From Nocardioides yefusunii (GTDB lineage: Bacteria > Actinomycetota > Actinomycetes > Propionibacteriales > Nocardioidaceae), in NCBI RefSeq assembly GCF_004014875.1, contig NZ_CP034929.1, positions 1,178,001 to 1,242,000 of the forward strand: a stretch of DNA of 64,000 nucleotides, in the 5' to 3' direction. The notes under the pieces were generated by a model. It was not told the DNA's origin, did no database searches, and saw only the letters and a program-made list of their open reading frames with translations. Shown one piece after another: positions 1 to 11,169 of this stretch; within the stretch, counting starts at the first letter, position 1; the number at the start of each line of letters is the position of its first letter. A program made the position numbers and the translations under genes.

Positions 1-1
1 A

Positions 2-805
2 CTGTTCAGCGGATCCGAAGGATCGTCCTCGTCCGACCGGGGAGAGGTGCCTCCAGGCGCCGTGCCGGGACGCCACGCCGCCCGCCGCCGTGCCCGGGAG
101 GAGACAGGGGACGAGACCGGGGCCGGGGGCTGGGGGCCAGGACAGGTGGGCGTCGTACTCGGGGGTGTCGTCCTCGCGCTGGCGGTGACCTGCCTGTGGT
201 TGCTCTTCGGGACCGCCCAGGACGAGGTGACCCCGGTGGCAGCACGCAGCGAGGCGGCGCCAGCGACGTCCAGCACTCCCGCCCCCGTGTCCGCCTCCGT
301 GTCCGCCTCCGGATCCGCCTCCCCGACGGAGCAGGGGGCGAAGGGCCCCGGCGACGGGGTGGTCGAGGTGGTGGTCGACGTCGCCGGGAAGGTGAAACGG
401 CCTGGGCTCGCCGTCCTTCCGGCCGGTTCCCGGGTGGCCGACGCGGTGGAGCGTGCCGGGGGAGCGCAGAAGGGCGTGGACCTCACCGGACTCAACCTCG
501 CGCGGGTCCTCGTCGACGGGGAGCAGATCCTGGTCGGGGTGGATCCCGATCCGAGTGCCCAGACGGCGACGCAGCCCAGTGGGGGACCGGGGGCCGGGGC
601 GAAGGGCGGGAGCGGCCCGGTGAGCCTCAACGCTGCGGACGAGGCGCTGCTCGACACCCTGCCCGGCGTCGGCCCGGTGACGGCGGCGGCGATCATCGCG
701 TGGCGCACCGAGCACGGTGGCTTCAGCGACGTGCGTGAACTCCTGGAGGTCAAGGGGATCGGCGAGGCCACCCTCGCGGACCTCCTGCCGCACGTGACCC
801 TGTGA
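2..805 (+). CDS. comEA: ComEA-like DNA-binding protein (5' partial)
   Basis: Membrane-anchored protein that binds incoming double-stranded DNA at the cell surface for ComEC. The frame is open to the window edge, so the true start may lie upstream; the first start codon inside is GTG at 47. From there one membrane segment lies at about residues 33-55, followed by a low-complexity Ala/Ser/Pro linker, a SLBB-like domain (about 105-165) and a C-terminal helix-hairpin-helix pair containing LPGVGPVTAAAI and VKGIGEATL. The stop overlaps the comEC start by 4 bp, so the two are translationally coupled. Pilus genes for uptake are not in this window, so natural competence is only possible. Confidence 0.88.
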   Translation: MFSGSEGSSSSDRGEVPPGAVPGRHAARRRAREETGDETGAGGWGPGQVGVVLGGVVLALAVTCLWLLFGTAQDEVTPVAARSEAAPATSSTPAPVSASVSASGSASPTEQGAKGPGDGVVEVVVDVAGKVKRPGLAVLPAGSRVADAVERAGGAQKGVDLTGLNLARVLVDGEQILVGVDPDPSAQTATQPSGGPGAGAKGGSGPVSLNAADEALLDTLPGVGPVTAAAIIAWRTEHGGFSDVRELLEVKGIGEATLADLLPHVTL

Positions 806-3153
806 CCTCCCGTCGCGAGATCACCGTCGTCGACCTCGCCCCCGACGTCCCGGCAGGCGTACCCCGTGAGGTGCACGACCTCCGGCTGCCGGTGGCCGCG
901 TCGGGGCTCTGGGTGGGAGCGCTCGCCGGTCTGGCCGGGGGCGGCTGGGCGTTCGCGACAGTGGGTGGGGCTGTCGTCCTCACGGTGGTGGCGCGGCTGT
1001 ACCGCCGCCCTACCTGCCATGTGGGAGTGCAGGTGCTGGTGGTGGCCGTGACCCTCGTGCTGGGAGTGCTGCTCGGACTGGGCCGGGCCACCGTGGCCGA
1101 TCACCGGGTCGTCGCGGAACTGGCTCATGCCGGTAGACCGGTCACCCTGCACGGTCAGGTCGCCTCCGACCCGCGCTCGGTCGCGTCCGGTGTCGGGGAC
1201 CAGGTCTCGGTCCGGATGAACGTCGAGACAGTGGAGACGACGAGTGCGGTCTTCGCCGTCGACGACCAGGTGCTGCTGCTGGCGTCGTCGTGGCCCGCGG
1301 ACGCAGTGCTGGGGGCACGGGTGAGCCTCACCGCATCGCCCCTTCCCGATCAACGAGGACAACGCACTGCGTGGAGGGTGAGAGGCGCGCCTGAAGTGAC
1401 GGAGCAGCCAGACGTGTGGTGGCGAGGTGCTGCTGCGGTGCGCGCCTCACTGCGCGCCGTCGTGGCGGAGCGTCCCGAGGACCAGCGCGCGTTGGTGCCC
1501 TCTCTCGTGGTCGGGGACGACGCGGGCGTGGGGGAGGAACTCGCCGCTGACTTCCGCACCACCGGACTCACCCATCTGCTGGCTGTCTCGGGGACCAACC
1601 TGACGTTGCTGCTGGGACTCGCGCTCTGGGTGGCGCAGCGGTGCGGGGTGCGCGGACGGTGGCGCTGGCTGGTGGGTGCGGCCTGCATCGCCGGGTTCGT
1701 GCTGGTGGCCCGCAGCGAACCGAGCGTCGTCCGGGCAGCCACGATGGGTACCGTCGCACTGTTCGCGTTGGAACGTCACGCCACCGGCCGAGGGTTGCGC
1801 TGTCTGGCGTTGGCCGTCCTGGCCGTTCTCGTCGTCGACCCGTGGATGGCGCGTTCGGTGGGGTTGGCTCTCTCGGTGCTCGCCACCGCAGGCATTCTGC
1901 TCCTGACACCTGGGTGGGCCACGGCAGCGGAACGGTGGATGCCACGGTGGGTGGCACTGGCCCTGGCGGTGCCACTGGCGGCGCAGGTCGCCTGCACCCC
2001 GGTCGTGGTGGCGCTGCAGGGCGAGGTGAGCCTGGTGGGGGTCTTCGCGAACATCGCCGCAGCACCGGCGGTCGCACCGGCCACGATCCTGGGCCTGGTC
2101 GCTGGCCTGGTGGGTCTGGTCTCGGTGACGGTGGGGAGCCGGATCGCGTTGCCGGCGAGCTGGGCGGTGGGATGGATCGCAGTGGTGGCCCACCGCGGTG
2201 CGGACCTGACCATGCCTGGGGTGCCGTGGGGGAGCGGGGCGCTGGCTCTCGGCCTGCTGACGCTGCTGGTCGTGCTGTCGCTGCCGGTGGTGCCGTGGGT
2301 GCTGGCGCGACCGATGGTCTGCGTCCCGGTGACGCTGCTGCTCGTCGTCGTGATCCTGCGTGGTGTCCCGACGCCGGGATGGCCACCGCGCGGCTGGGTG
2401 ATGGTGGCCTGCGACGTGGGGCAGGGAGACGCCCTGGTGCTGCGGGCAGGGGACGGTGCTGCGGTGGTCGTCGACGCAGGACCCGAGCCTCGTGCGGTGG
2501 AACGGTGCCTGGACCGGTTGGGTGTCGAAGAGGTGCCGTTGGCGGTACTGACCCACTTCCATGCCGACCACGTCGACGGGTTGGAGGGAGTGCTGGCAGG
2601 CCGTCGGGTGGGGAAGGTGGAGACGACCCCGGTCCGCGAACCGGGTGATCGCAGCGCCGAGGTGGAGGCGGTCGCGGCCCGTGCCGGGGTGGCCGTGGTT
2701 CCGGCGGTGGCCGGCACCGTGAGCGAGGTGGGAGAGGTGCGGATCGAGCGGATCTGGCCTGTGTGCACGCTCGGAGAACCCTGCCCTGACGCGGTCGACA
2801 ACGACTCCAGTGTGGTGCTGCTGGCCACTGTCGCCGGGGTGGAGATCCTGCTGACCGGTGACGTCGAGCCTCCGGCGCAACGTCACCTGCGGCGGATCCT
2901 GTCCGGACGGCAGGTGGACGTCCTCAAGGTGCCGCACCACGGCAGCCGGCACCAGGACGACGCCTTCCTGGAAGCCGTCGCGCCACGGGTGGCGGTGGTC
3001 AGCTCCGGTGCCGACAACACCTACGGACACCCGAACCCCGACCTCGTCGCGGGCCTGGAAGCACGTGGGGCCCAGGTGCTGCGCACCGACGAGGGCGGGG
3101 ACGTGGCGTTGACCGTGCGTGACGGTCGACTCGGACAGGTGTCGCGGAGGTGA
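802..3153 (+). CDS. comEC: ComEC/Rec2 family DNA-uptake channel
   Basis: Polytopic inner-membrane protein thought to carry one DNA strand into the cytoplasm. The 783-residue product has N-terminal membrane segments, an OB-like extracellular part, the central Competence domain (LAVSGTNLTLLLGLALW at about residues 259-275) with many transmembrane helices, and a C-terminal metallo-beta-lactamase domain with the metal motif THFHADHVDG at about 583-592 and a later PHHGSRHQDD. Length and domain order are normal for the family. The GTG start overlaps comEA, and comEA-comEC-holA is a widespread actinobacterial order. The nuclease role of the lactamase domain is family knowledge. Confidence 0.93.
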   Translation: MTSRREITVVDLAPDVPAGVPREVHDLRLPVAASGLWVGALAGLAGGGWAFATVGGAVVLTVVARLYRRPTCHVGVQVLVVAVTLVLGVLLGLGRATVADHRVVAELAHAGRPVTLHGQVASDPRSVASGVGDQVSVRMNVETVETTSAVFAVDDQVLLLASSWPADAVLGARVSLTASPLPDQRGQRTAWRVRGAPEVTEQPDVWWRGAAAVRASLRAVVAERPEDQRALVPSLVVGDDAGVGEELAADFRTTGLTHLLAVSGTNLTLLLGLALWVAQRCGVRGRWRWLVGAACIAGFVLVARSEPSVVRAATMGTVALFALERHATGRGLRCLALAVLAVLVVDPWMARSVGLALSVLATAGILLLTPGWATAAERWMPRWVALALAVPLAAQVACTPVVVALQGEVSLVGVFANIAAAPAVAPATILGLVAGLVGLVSVTVGSRIALPASWAVGWIAVVAHRGADLTMPGVPWGSGALALGLLTLLVVLSLPVVPWVLARPMVCVPVTLLLVVVILRGVPTPGWPPRGWVMVACDVGQGDALVLRAGDGAAVVVDAGPEPRAVERCLDRLGVEEVPLAVLTHFHADHVDGLEGVLAGRRVGKVETTPVREPGDRSAEVEAVAARAGVAVVPAVAGTVSEVGEVRIERIWPVCTLGEPCPDAVDNDSSVVLLATVAGVEILLTGDVEPPAQRHLRRILSGRQVDVLKVPHHGSRHQDDAFLEAVAPRVAVVSSGADNTYGHPNPDLVAGLEARGAQVLRTDEGGDVALTVRDGRLGQVSRR

Positions 3154-3200
3154 TTGCGGTGACCGTGGGTGTCGGCGTCCTGTGGCAGGCTTGCAACACC

Positions 3201-4229
3201 ATGGCTGCAGCTCCCAAGAACTCCGTCCCGACCGGCGTCCAGAACGTCAGCGCCCAGCAGGTTCTCGGCCGGATCACACTGGTGACCGGCAAGGAGGAGT
3301 TCCTCAACGAACGGGCCGTCACTTCGGTGCGTCGGGCGGTCATGGCCTTCGATTCCGAGGCCGAGTTCTCCGAGGCACTGGCCTCGACGCTGACCGCGTC
3401 GTCGTTGGAGGAGATGTCGGCCCCGTCGTTGTTCTCCTCCACCCGGTGCGCAGTGGTGCGTGGTCTCGAGGACCTGCCCGACGACCTCTACGACCGCGTC
3501 CTGGCCTACGCCGCCGCGCCGGTCGAGGACGTCGCGCTGGTGCTGATGCACGGTGGCGGCTCCAAGGGCAGCGGTCTGCTGAACAAGCTGCGCAAGGCCG
3601 CGACGGTGACGGAGGTCAAGGCTGCCGAGGTGAAGTACGCCTCCGGCTTCCAGGAGTTCGCCCGCAGCGAGTTCGCCGCCCTGGGCGCCCGCGTGGCTCC
3701 GGAGGCCGCTGAGTTCCTGGTCGCCGCCGTCGGACAGGACCTGCGTTCCCTGGCGGCCGCGGCCCACCAGCTGGTCAGTGACTTCCCCGGGGAGTCGATC
3801 GGCATGGACGTCGTCAAGCGCTACTTCGGTGGCCGCGCCGAGGCGAAGTCGTTCGCGGTGGCCGACGCCGTCATGGTCGGCAACACCGACGCCGCCATCG
3901 AGGAGCTGCGCTGGGCTCTCGACGGCGGCACCCCGGGCGTCCTGGTGACCTCCGCGCTGGCCGGTGCGGTCCGGGCGGTGGCGAAGTTCCTCGGCACCAG
4001 TTCGCGCGGTGCACGTGAGGCCGACCTGGCCCGTGACCTCGGCGTCCCGCCGTGGAAGGTGAAGTCGATCCGTTCCCAGGCCCGCGGCTGGGACGACGTG
4101 CAGATCTCGGCTGCACTGCGTGCCGTCGCCGCGGCCGACGCCGACATCAAGGGGGCCGGATACGACGCCCACTACACGTTGGAACGTCTCGTGCTGACCC
4201 TCACCGAACTGCGCCGCGGCAGTCGCTGA
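3201..4229 (+). CDS. holA: DNA polymerase III subunit delta
   Basis: Clamp-loader subunit that opens the beta sliding clamp. The 342-residue protein has the family N-terminal pattern GRITLVTGKEEFLNERAV and the C-terminal helical bundle with the conserved pattern around GVPPWKVKSIRSQARGW. ATG 3201 is preferred to an in-frame GTG at 3150, because the extra 17 residues are not typical and 3150 would overlap comEC. No good ribosome site precedes either start. The gene ends at a convergent hairpin terminator shared with rpsT. Confidence 0.9.
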   Translation: MAAAPKNSVPTGVQNVSAQQVLGRITLVTGKEEFLNERAVTSVRRAVMAFDSEAEFSEALASTLTASSLEEMSAPSLFSSTRCAVVRGLEDLPDDLYDRVLAYAAAPVEDVALVLMHGGGSKGSGLLNKLRKAATVTEVKAAEVKYASGFQEFARSEFAALGARVAPEAAEFLVAAVGQDLRSLAAAAHQLVSDFPGESIGMDVVKRYFGGRAEAKSFAVADAVMVGNTDAAIEELRWALDGGTPGVLVTSALAGAVRAVAKFLGTSSRGAREADLARDLGVPPWKVKSIRSQARGWDDVQISAALRAVAAADADIKGAGYDAHYTLERLVLTLTELRRGSR

Positions 4230-4271
4230 GTCCCGCCTGTCCCGGCCGCTCCTGCGGGGTCGAGAAATAAC

Positions 4272-4307
4272 GAAGGCGCCGCACTCCGTGAGGAGTACGG
4301 CGCCTTC
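4272..4307. terminator. Bidirectional terminator between holA and rpsT
   Basis: A 16-bp stem with one mismatch (4272-4287 with 4292-4307, loop GTGA) lies between the convergent holA and rpsT stops. An A/T-rich AAATAA just to the left gives a U-run for transcripts from rpsT. Confidence 0.85.
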
Positions 4308-4326
4308 AGCGCTCAGGAGAGCTGGC

Positions 4327-4587
4327 TCAGAGAGCAGCAGCCTTCTTGAAGATGGCCGACTTGCGGTTCGCGGCCTGGTTCTTGTGGATGACGCCCTTCG
4401 AGGCAGCCTTGTCCAGCTTCTTGCCGGCCTCGCGAGCAGCAGCGAGAGCAGCGTCCTTGTCGCCAGCCTCGGCGGCAACGCGGAACTTGCGGACGGCGGT
4501 CTTGAGACCGGACTTGACGGCCTTGTTGCGCTCCTGGGCCTTGATGGCCTGCTTGTTGCGCTTGATCTGCGACTTGATGTTCGCCAT
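4327..4587 (-). CDS. rpsT: 30S ribosomal protein S20
   Basis: Binds 16S rRNA early in assembly of the small subunit. The 86-residue product begins [13 protein letters not shown] and is lysine- and alanine-rich throughout, as in S20. The frame is open 16 codons upstream, but ATG 4587 gives the family N-terminus and follows a GAGGT ribosome site. It is transcribed against holA, as is common in actinobacteria. Confidence 0.96.
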   Translation of the reverse strand: MANIKSQIKRNKQAIKAQERNKAVKSGLKTAVRKFRVAAEAGDKDAALAAAREAGKKLDKAASKGVIHKNQAANRKSAIFKKAAAL

Positions 4588-4690
4588 GAGAGTTACCTCT
4601 TCATCTGGAAGGTGAGTGCCCGCGGTTGCGGACATTGCCAGCGGGGTTCACAGCGGTTCGAACGAGTCCGATCCGCAATGACGCCGGTTG

Positions 4691-5650
4691 TCACCACCCG
4701 CGACGATCGGCCAGCCATTGCCAGCAAGCCGATCCCGTCCAGTACTGGTGGTCACGCACGTGCGGTGAGTTCGGCGGAACCGAGCCACACCCTGCCCGGA
4801 CAAAATAGCCCGCCATCAGGGCAAGGAGCGAATCAACGGCCTCCGCGGGCGCCGAGGCCAGCAGGGGGCGATCTGCGATCACCGCGTCGACGTCCACTCC
4901 GTCACCACGTGCAGCCACCAGCAGCATGTACGAGTCCAGCCACTCCGGGCCTCTGGCGGGCCAGTTCCAGTCGCAGAAGAGTGCAGCCGAGTCTGGCGGC
5001 AGCAGCACGTCGTCGGCGCGCAGGTCGCCGTGCACGAGGGTCTCTCCGACGAGCAGGTCACGAGCACGTCGGGCCAGTACTGCCGCCTCGGCCGCCAGTT
5101 CGGCGGCGTTCTCGTCCGACGTCGGGGGAGTGAGCCCACGCCACGCACCGGCCCAGGCGGCGGTCTCGTCGGCGAAGGTCGGCAGGTTCATCGCGGCGGG
5201 GGCGGGGGTGAACCGCTCCGCGATCTCGGCCAACGAGTCCAGGCAGGCCTCCAGATCCGCGAGCGACCACGGGCGGGCCACCGGTTCGGCGTCGACGAAC
5301 TCGGTCGCGAAGACCACCCACTCGTCGTCCTCCTGCGACCACAGCAGAGCCGGCGCCGGGGCGTCGGGAGGCAGTTGACGCAACCGGGCGAGCTCCTCGG
5401 CGTAGGACGCTGCGAAGGAGGCCTGAGCGCGGTGAGAGGCGACCTTGACGAAATGCTGCGAGCCGTCGGCGCAGGTCAGCACCGACGCCATCCCGGGAGT
5501 GAAGCCGGCCTCGATCGACTCCGCGCCCAGCACCGGGGCGCCGCAGCGCTGCTCGATCCGGTCGCGCAGCAGGGGTGGGAGGTGGGCCCATTCGAGGCGG
5601 CGGGCGCTGTCCAGGGGAGGGACCGGGTACGGGGGGAACGACGTCGGCAC
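4691..5650 (-). CDS. Aminoglycoside phosphotransferase-fold protein
   Basis: A 319-residue protein of the APH/choline-kinase fold; its substrate is unknown. The catalytic loop reads [11 protein letters not shown], with Asp in place of the usual Asn, and is followed by [13 protein letters not shown], the equivalent of the metal-binding DxD segment. The N-terminal lobe contains [10 protein letters not shown], a plausible ATP-binding lysine. The GTG start gives a proline-rich N-terminus after a G-rich upstream stretch. It is divergent from lepA. Such chromosomal APH-fold genes often act on metabolites or are of unknown use, so a drug-resistance role should not be assumed. Confidence 0.75.
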   Translation of the reverse strand: MPTSFPPYPVPPLDSARRLEWAHLPPLLRDRIEQRCGAPVLGAESIEAGFTPGMASVLTCADGSQHFVKVASHRAQASFAASYAEELARLRQLPPDAPAPALLWSQEDDEWVVFATEFVDAEPVARPWSLADLEACLDSLAEIAERFTPAPAAMNLPTFADETAAWAGAWRGLTPPTSDENAAELAAEAAVLARRARDLLVGETLVHGDLRADDVLLPPDSAALFCDWNWPARGPEWLDSYMLLVAARGDGVDVDAVIADRPLLASAPAEAVDSLLALMAGYFVRAGCGSVPPNSPHVRDHQYWTGSACWQWLADRRGW

Positions 5651-5782
5651 GCCCCCATCCTGCCGTCGCGAGGGGCGTGGGCCGGGCTCATCGGTTCCCG
5701 TGGCGAGTCTCCCCGGGCTCCTGGGGTGCGCCGTCACCGTGGCCAGCGGTGCCCCGGTGTTTCCGTGGCTGCGTCCGGGCGT

Positions 5783-5814
5783 GGGACAATGGGTGATCCG
5801 TACGTAGTTGTCCC
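5783..5814 (+). promoter_or_regulatory. Possible lepA promoter with inverted repeat
   Basis: GGGACAA and TTGTCCC form a 7-bp inverted repeat with an 18-bp centre, 26 bp before the lepA start. GACAAT inside the left arm resembles a -10 element. Nothing else in the 189-bp divergent gap stands out. The assignment is tentative. Confidence 0.35.
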
Positions 5815-5839
5815 GTCGTGGACTGTGAGAAAGCAGCAG

Positions 5840-7729
<1,890 letters not shown>

Positions 7730-7763
7730 GCCCTGTGGCGGTCCTCTGACCTGCCGCGAGCGT

Positions 7764-7791
7764 GAAGCCCTTCCCTTCGGGGAGGGGCTTC
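7764..7791 (+). terminator. lepA terminator
   Basis: A 12-bp stem (GAAGCCCTTCCC with GGGAGGGGCTTC, one G-T pair) closes a TTCG tetraloop 35 bp after the lepA stop. Confidence 0.85.
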
Positions 7792-7963
7792 GTGCATTTC
7801 GAGGTGCGGTCCTGCGCACGTACCCAGTCTGGGGGAGTGGTCCGGCCAAATGCGTCAAGCGTTTGGAATGGCCTGTTGCTCGTCGCCGGAGTGATCTAGG
7901 TTACGTCGCAAGCAAACAGCTCAGGACGCGGAGGGCGTTTTGACGCAAGTGCAGGGGAGACAC

Positions 7964-9799
7964 ATGCAGCAGCCGATCACGTTCGACACCAGTTTCCTGG
8001 AGACGATGCACCCGAACGTCGCGGTGCAGTTCTGGGACCGCGTGGCCAAGACACCGCAACGAGAGGCGTTCCGGTACGTCACCAAGGCGGAGACCTGGGA
8101 GTCGGTCACCTGGGCCCAGTCCGGAGACTCGGTCGCCAAGATCGCCGGTGGTCTGCTCGCTCTGGGCCTCCAGCCCGAGATGCGTGTCGGTCTGGCCTCC
8201 AGCACCCGCTACGAGTGGATCCTCGCCGACATGGCCGTGATGGCCGCGGCGGGCGCCACCACCACCGTCTACCCGACCACCCACGAGGAGGACACGGCCT
8301 ACATCCTGGCCGACTCCGAGTGTCGGGTCGTTTTCGCCGAGGACGACGAGCAGGTCAAGAAGCTCGTCAACCGCAAGGCCGAACTGCCCTACGTCGCCAA
8401 GGTCGTCACCTTCGAGGGGACCGCCGACGGCGACTGGATCATCACCCTGGACGAGCTCGTTGCTCTCGGACAGGCCTACCTCGATGCCAACCCCGGCGTC
8501 CTGGAGCGCATCGCCTCGGAGATCGCTCCCGACCAGCTCGCGACTCTCGTCTACACCTCCGGCACGACCGGGCGTCCCAAGGGCGTGCGCCTCGTGCACC
8601 GCTCCTGGGTCTACGAGGGTTCCGCGATCGCGTCGCTCGGCATCCTCAGCGAGGACGACCTGCAGTTCCTGTGGTTGCCGATGGCCCACGTCTTCGGCAA
8701 GGTCCTGCTCTCCACCCAGATGGCCTGCGGCTTCGCCACCGCGATCGACGGCCGCGTCGACAAGATCGTCGACAACCTCGCCGTCGTCCAGCCGACCTTC
8801 ATGGGGGCGGCCCCCCGCATCTTCGAGAAGGCCTACAGCCGGATCATCACGATGCAGGAGGCGGAGGGTGGCCTCAAGGAGAAGATCTTCACCAAGGCCT
8901 TCGCCGTCGGCCGCGAGGTGGAGGCACTCAAGGAGGCCGGCAAGCCGATCCCCGGTGGCCTGGGCTTCCAGCACAAGCTCTTCGACAAGCTCGTCTACTC
9001 CAAGATCCGGGCCCGTTTCGGTGGCCGGGTGCGGTTCTTCATCTCCGGTGCCGCCGCGCTCAACAGCGACATCGCCCAGTTCTTCAACGTCGCAGGCATC
9101 CAGATCCTCGAGGGCTACGGCCTCACCGAGGTCTCCGCGGGTGCGTTCGTGAACCACCCCGACCACAACAAGTTCGGCACCGTCGGGTTCCCGTTCCCCG
9201 GCACCGAGGTCAAGCTCGGTCCCGGGGACGAGGTGCTCGTGCGTGGTCCCGGCGTCATGGAGGGGTACCACAACCTCCCCGAGGCCACGGCGAAGGAACT
9301 CGACGCCGAAGGCTGGTTCCACACCGGAGACAAGGGCTCGCTCGACGAGCTGGGCCGTCTCTCCATCACCGGTCGCATCAAGGAGCTCTTCAAGACCTCA
9401 GGCGGCAAGTACGTCGCCCCGCCGGCGATCGAGGCGAAGTTCAAGGCCGTGTGTCCCTACGCCAGCCAGTTCATGGTCTTCGGTGCGGAGCGCAACTACT
9501 GCGTCGCACTGGTCACCCTCGACCCGGACGCCATCGCGGGCTGGGCCCAGGAGAACGGTCACGCCGGCAAGTCCTACACCGAGCTCGTCAACCTCCCGGA
9601 GGTCCAGCGACTCATCGACGGTCACGTCCAGGAGACCAACGCGGCGCTCAACCGCTGGGAGACCGTGAAGAAGTGGCGCATGCTCGACCACGACCTGACG
9701 ATCGAGTCCGGTGAACTCACCCCCTCGATGAAGGTCAAGCGCAACGTCGTCGAGAACAACTACTCCGACATCATCGAAGCGATGTACGCCGAGAACTGA
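7964..9799 (+). CDS. Long-chain fatty acid-CoA ligase
   Basis: AMP-forming acyl-CoA synthetase that activates long-chain fatty acids for beta-oxidation or lipid synthesis. The 611-residue product has the AMP-binding signature LVYTSGTTGRPKGVRL (about residues 194-209), the adenylate motif EGYGLTE, and the C-terminal DTGD/hinge region seen here as FHTGDKGSLDELGRLSITGR with the KTSGGKYVAP segment typical of FadD15-like enzymes. ATG 7964 follows AGGGGAG with good spacing; a TTG 24 bp upstream is the only other choice. TTGCTC (7876) and TAGGTT (7897) may be its promoter, although their 15-bp spacing is short. A terminator follows. Confidence 0.92.
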   Translation: MQQPITFDTSFLETMHPNVAVQFWDRVAKTPQREAFRYVTKAETWESVTWAQSGDSVAKIAGGLLALGLQPEMRVGLASSTRYEWILADMAVMAAAGATTTVYPTTHEEDTAYILADSECRVVFAEDDEQVKKLVNRKAELPYVAKVVTFEGTADGDWIITLDELVALGQAYLDANPGVLERIASEIAPDQLATLVYTSGTTGRPKGVRLVHRSWVYEGSAIASLGILSEDDLQFLWLPMAHVFGKVLLSTQMACGFATAIDGRVDKIVDNLAVVQPTFMGAAPRIFEKAYSRIITMQEAEGGLKEKIFTKAFAVGREVEALKEAGKPIPGGLGFQHKLFDKLVYSKIRARFGGRVRFFISGAAALNSDIAQFFNVAGIQILEGYGLTEVSAGAFVNHPDHNKFGTVGFPFPGTEVKLGPGDEVLVRGPGVMEGYHNLPEATAKELDAEGWFHTGDKGSLDELGRLSITGRIKELFKTSGGKYVAPPAIEAKFKAVCPYASQFMVFGAERNYCVALVTLDPDAIAGWAQENGHAGKSYTELVNLPEVQRLIDGHVQETNAALNRWETVKKWRMLDHDLTIESGELTPSMKVKRNVVENNYSDIIEAMYAEN

Positions 9800-9825
9800 T
9801 CCTCGCCGCACCCGCGAGGCCACGA

Positions 9826-9863
9826 GGGCGTCGTCCTGACCAGCACCGGTCAGGGCGGCGCCC
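9826..9863 (+). terminator. Terminator after the acyl-CoA ligase gene
   Basis: A 16-bp stem (9826-9841 with 9848-9863) with two G-T pairs and a 6-nt loop lies 27 bp after the stop. Confidence 0.85.
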
Positions 9864-9907
9864 TTCGCGGTTCTCCGGTGCTGTCCGGCCTGTGATGGAC
9901 TGGAGTC

Positions 9908-11140
9908 GTGCCTTCAGCCCTGCCCGACGGCGAGCCCGTCCCCACCGACGGATCGCTGCCCGCCCACGCCCTCGACGGTGCTGACACCCGACCCCTGGGC
10001 GTCTACCTGCACGTCCCGTTCTGCACGGTGCGCTGTGGGTACTGCGACTTCAACACCTACACCGCCCCCGAGCTCGGTGACGTCACCGGGGCTTCGATCG
10101 CGACCTACGCCGACGCCGCTGTGGCTGAGGTCGACCTGGCCCGCCGGGTTCTGGCCGCCGACACCCGCCAGGTGGAGACCATCTTCTTCGGTGGTGGAAC
10201 GCCGACGCTGCTGCCGGCCGCCGACCTGGTGAAGATGCTGCACGCCGTGCGTGACCGCTTCGGTCTGGCCGACGGCGTCGAGGTGACCACCGAGGCTAAC
10301 CCTGACTCCGTGACCCCGGCGTCGTTGGCCGCGCTGCGCGAGGGCGGCTTCACCCGCCTCTCCTTCGGCATGCAGTCCGCCGTCCCGCACGTGCTGGCCA
10401 CCCTGGATCGCACCCACAACCCTGACCGCGTCCCCCAGGCGGTGGCCTGGGCGCGTGAGGCCGGTTTCGACCAGGTCAGCCTCGACCTGATCTACGGCAC
10501 CCCCGGCGAGAGCCACGACGACTGGAAGAAGTCGCTCGACGTCGCTCTGGAGAGCGAGCCCGACCACGTCTCGGCCTACGCCCTGATCGTGGAGAACGGC
10601 ACCGCCCTGGCACGCCGGATCCGCCGCGGCGAGATCCAGATGCCCGACGACGACGACCTCGCCGACAAGTACCTGATCGCCGAGGAACGGCTCACGGCCG
10701 CCGGTCTGAACTGGTACGAGGTCTCGAACTGGTCCCGTGACGAAGCGTCCGAGTGCCGTCACAACGTCCTGTACTGGACGGGTGCGGACTGGTGGGGCGT
10801 CGGGCCGGGGGCGCACTCCCACGTCGGCGGCACCCGGTTCTGGAACGTCAAGCATCCCGCCGCCTACGGCAAGCGTCTCGCCGAGGGAGTCACCCCGGCC
10901 GCCGGCCGCGAGGTCCTGGAGACGGGCGACCAGTACGTCGAGCGGGTCCTGCTCGAAGTCCGACTGGCCCGCGGCATCGCGCTGTCCGACCTCGACGCCT
11001 ACGGCCGGTCGCGGGTCGCCCAGCTCACCGCCGACGGACTCGTCCAGGTGGCCGGCGACGAGGGCGCCCAGCGCATGGTGCTCACCCTGCGCGGACGCCT
11101 GCTCGCCGACGCCGTGGTCCGCGACCTGCTCGAGGACTGA
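9908..11140 (+). CDS. hemW: HemW-like radical SAM protein
   Basis: Radical SAM protein of the HemN/HemW group. The 410-residue product has the cluster motif HVPFCTVRCGYCDFNTY, that is CX3CX2C followed by Phe, which marks HemW (a haem-trafficking protein) rather than the oxygen-independent coproporphyrinogen oxidase HemN (CX3CX2CXC). Other family signatures are FFGGGTPTLL, TTEANPDS and LSFGMQS. The GTG start has no clear ribosome site. DUF3097 follows on the other strand and hrcA-dnaJ lie beyond, as in many actinobacteria. Confidence 0.93.
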   Translation: MPSALPDGEPVPTDGSLPAHALDGADTRPLGVYLHVPFCTVRCGYCDFNTYTAPELGDVTGASIATYADAAVAEVDLARRVLAADTRQVETIFFGGGTPTLLPAADLVKMLHAVRDRFGLADGVEVTTEANPDSVTPASLAALREGGFTRLSFGMQSAVPHVLATLDRTHNPDRVPQAVAWAREAGFDQVSLDLIYGTPGESHDDWKKSLDVALESEPDHVSAYALIVENGTALARRIRRGEIQMPDDDDLADKYLIAEERLTAAGLNWYEVSNWSRDEASECRHNVLYWTGADWWGVGPGAHSHVGGTRFWNVKHPAAYGKRLAEGVTPAAGREVLETGDQYVERVLLEVRLARGIALSDLDAYGRSRVAQLTADGLVQVAGDEGAQRMVLTLRGRLLADAVVRDLLED

Positions 11141-11169
11141 GCCCCGGCGCCGTCAGGAACCCGGCATTG

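Noticed and set aside
4691-5650. Aminoglycoside resistance gene
   Set aside because: Fold matches, but the catalytic Asn is replaced and the context is plain chromosomal housekeeping, so resistance cannot be claimed.
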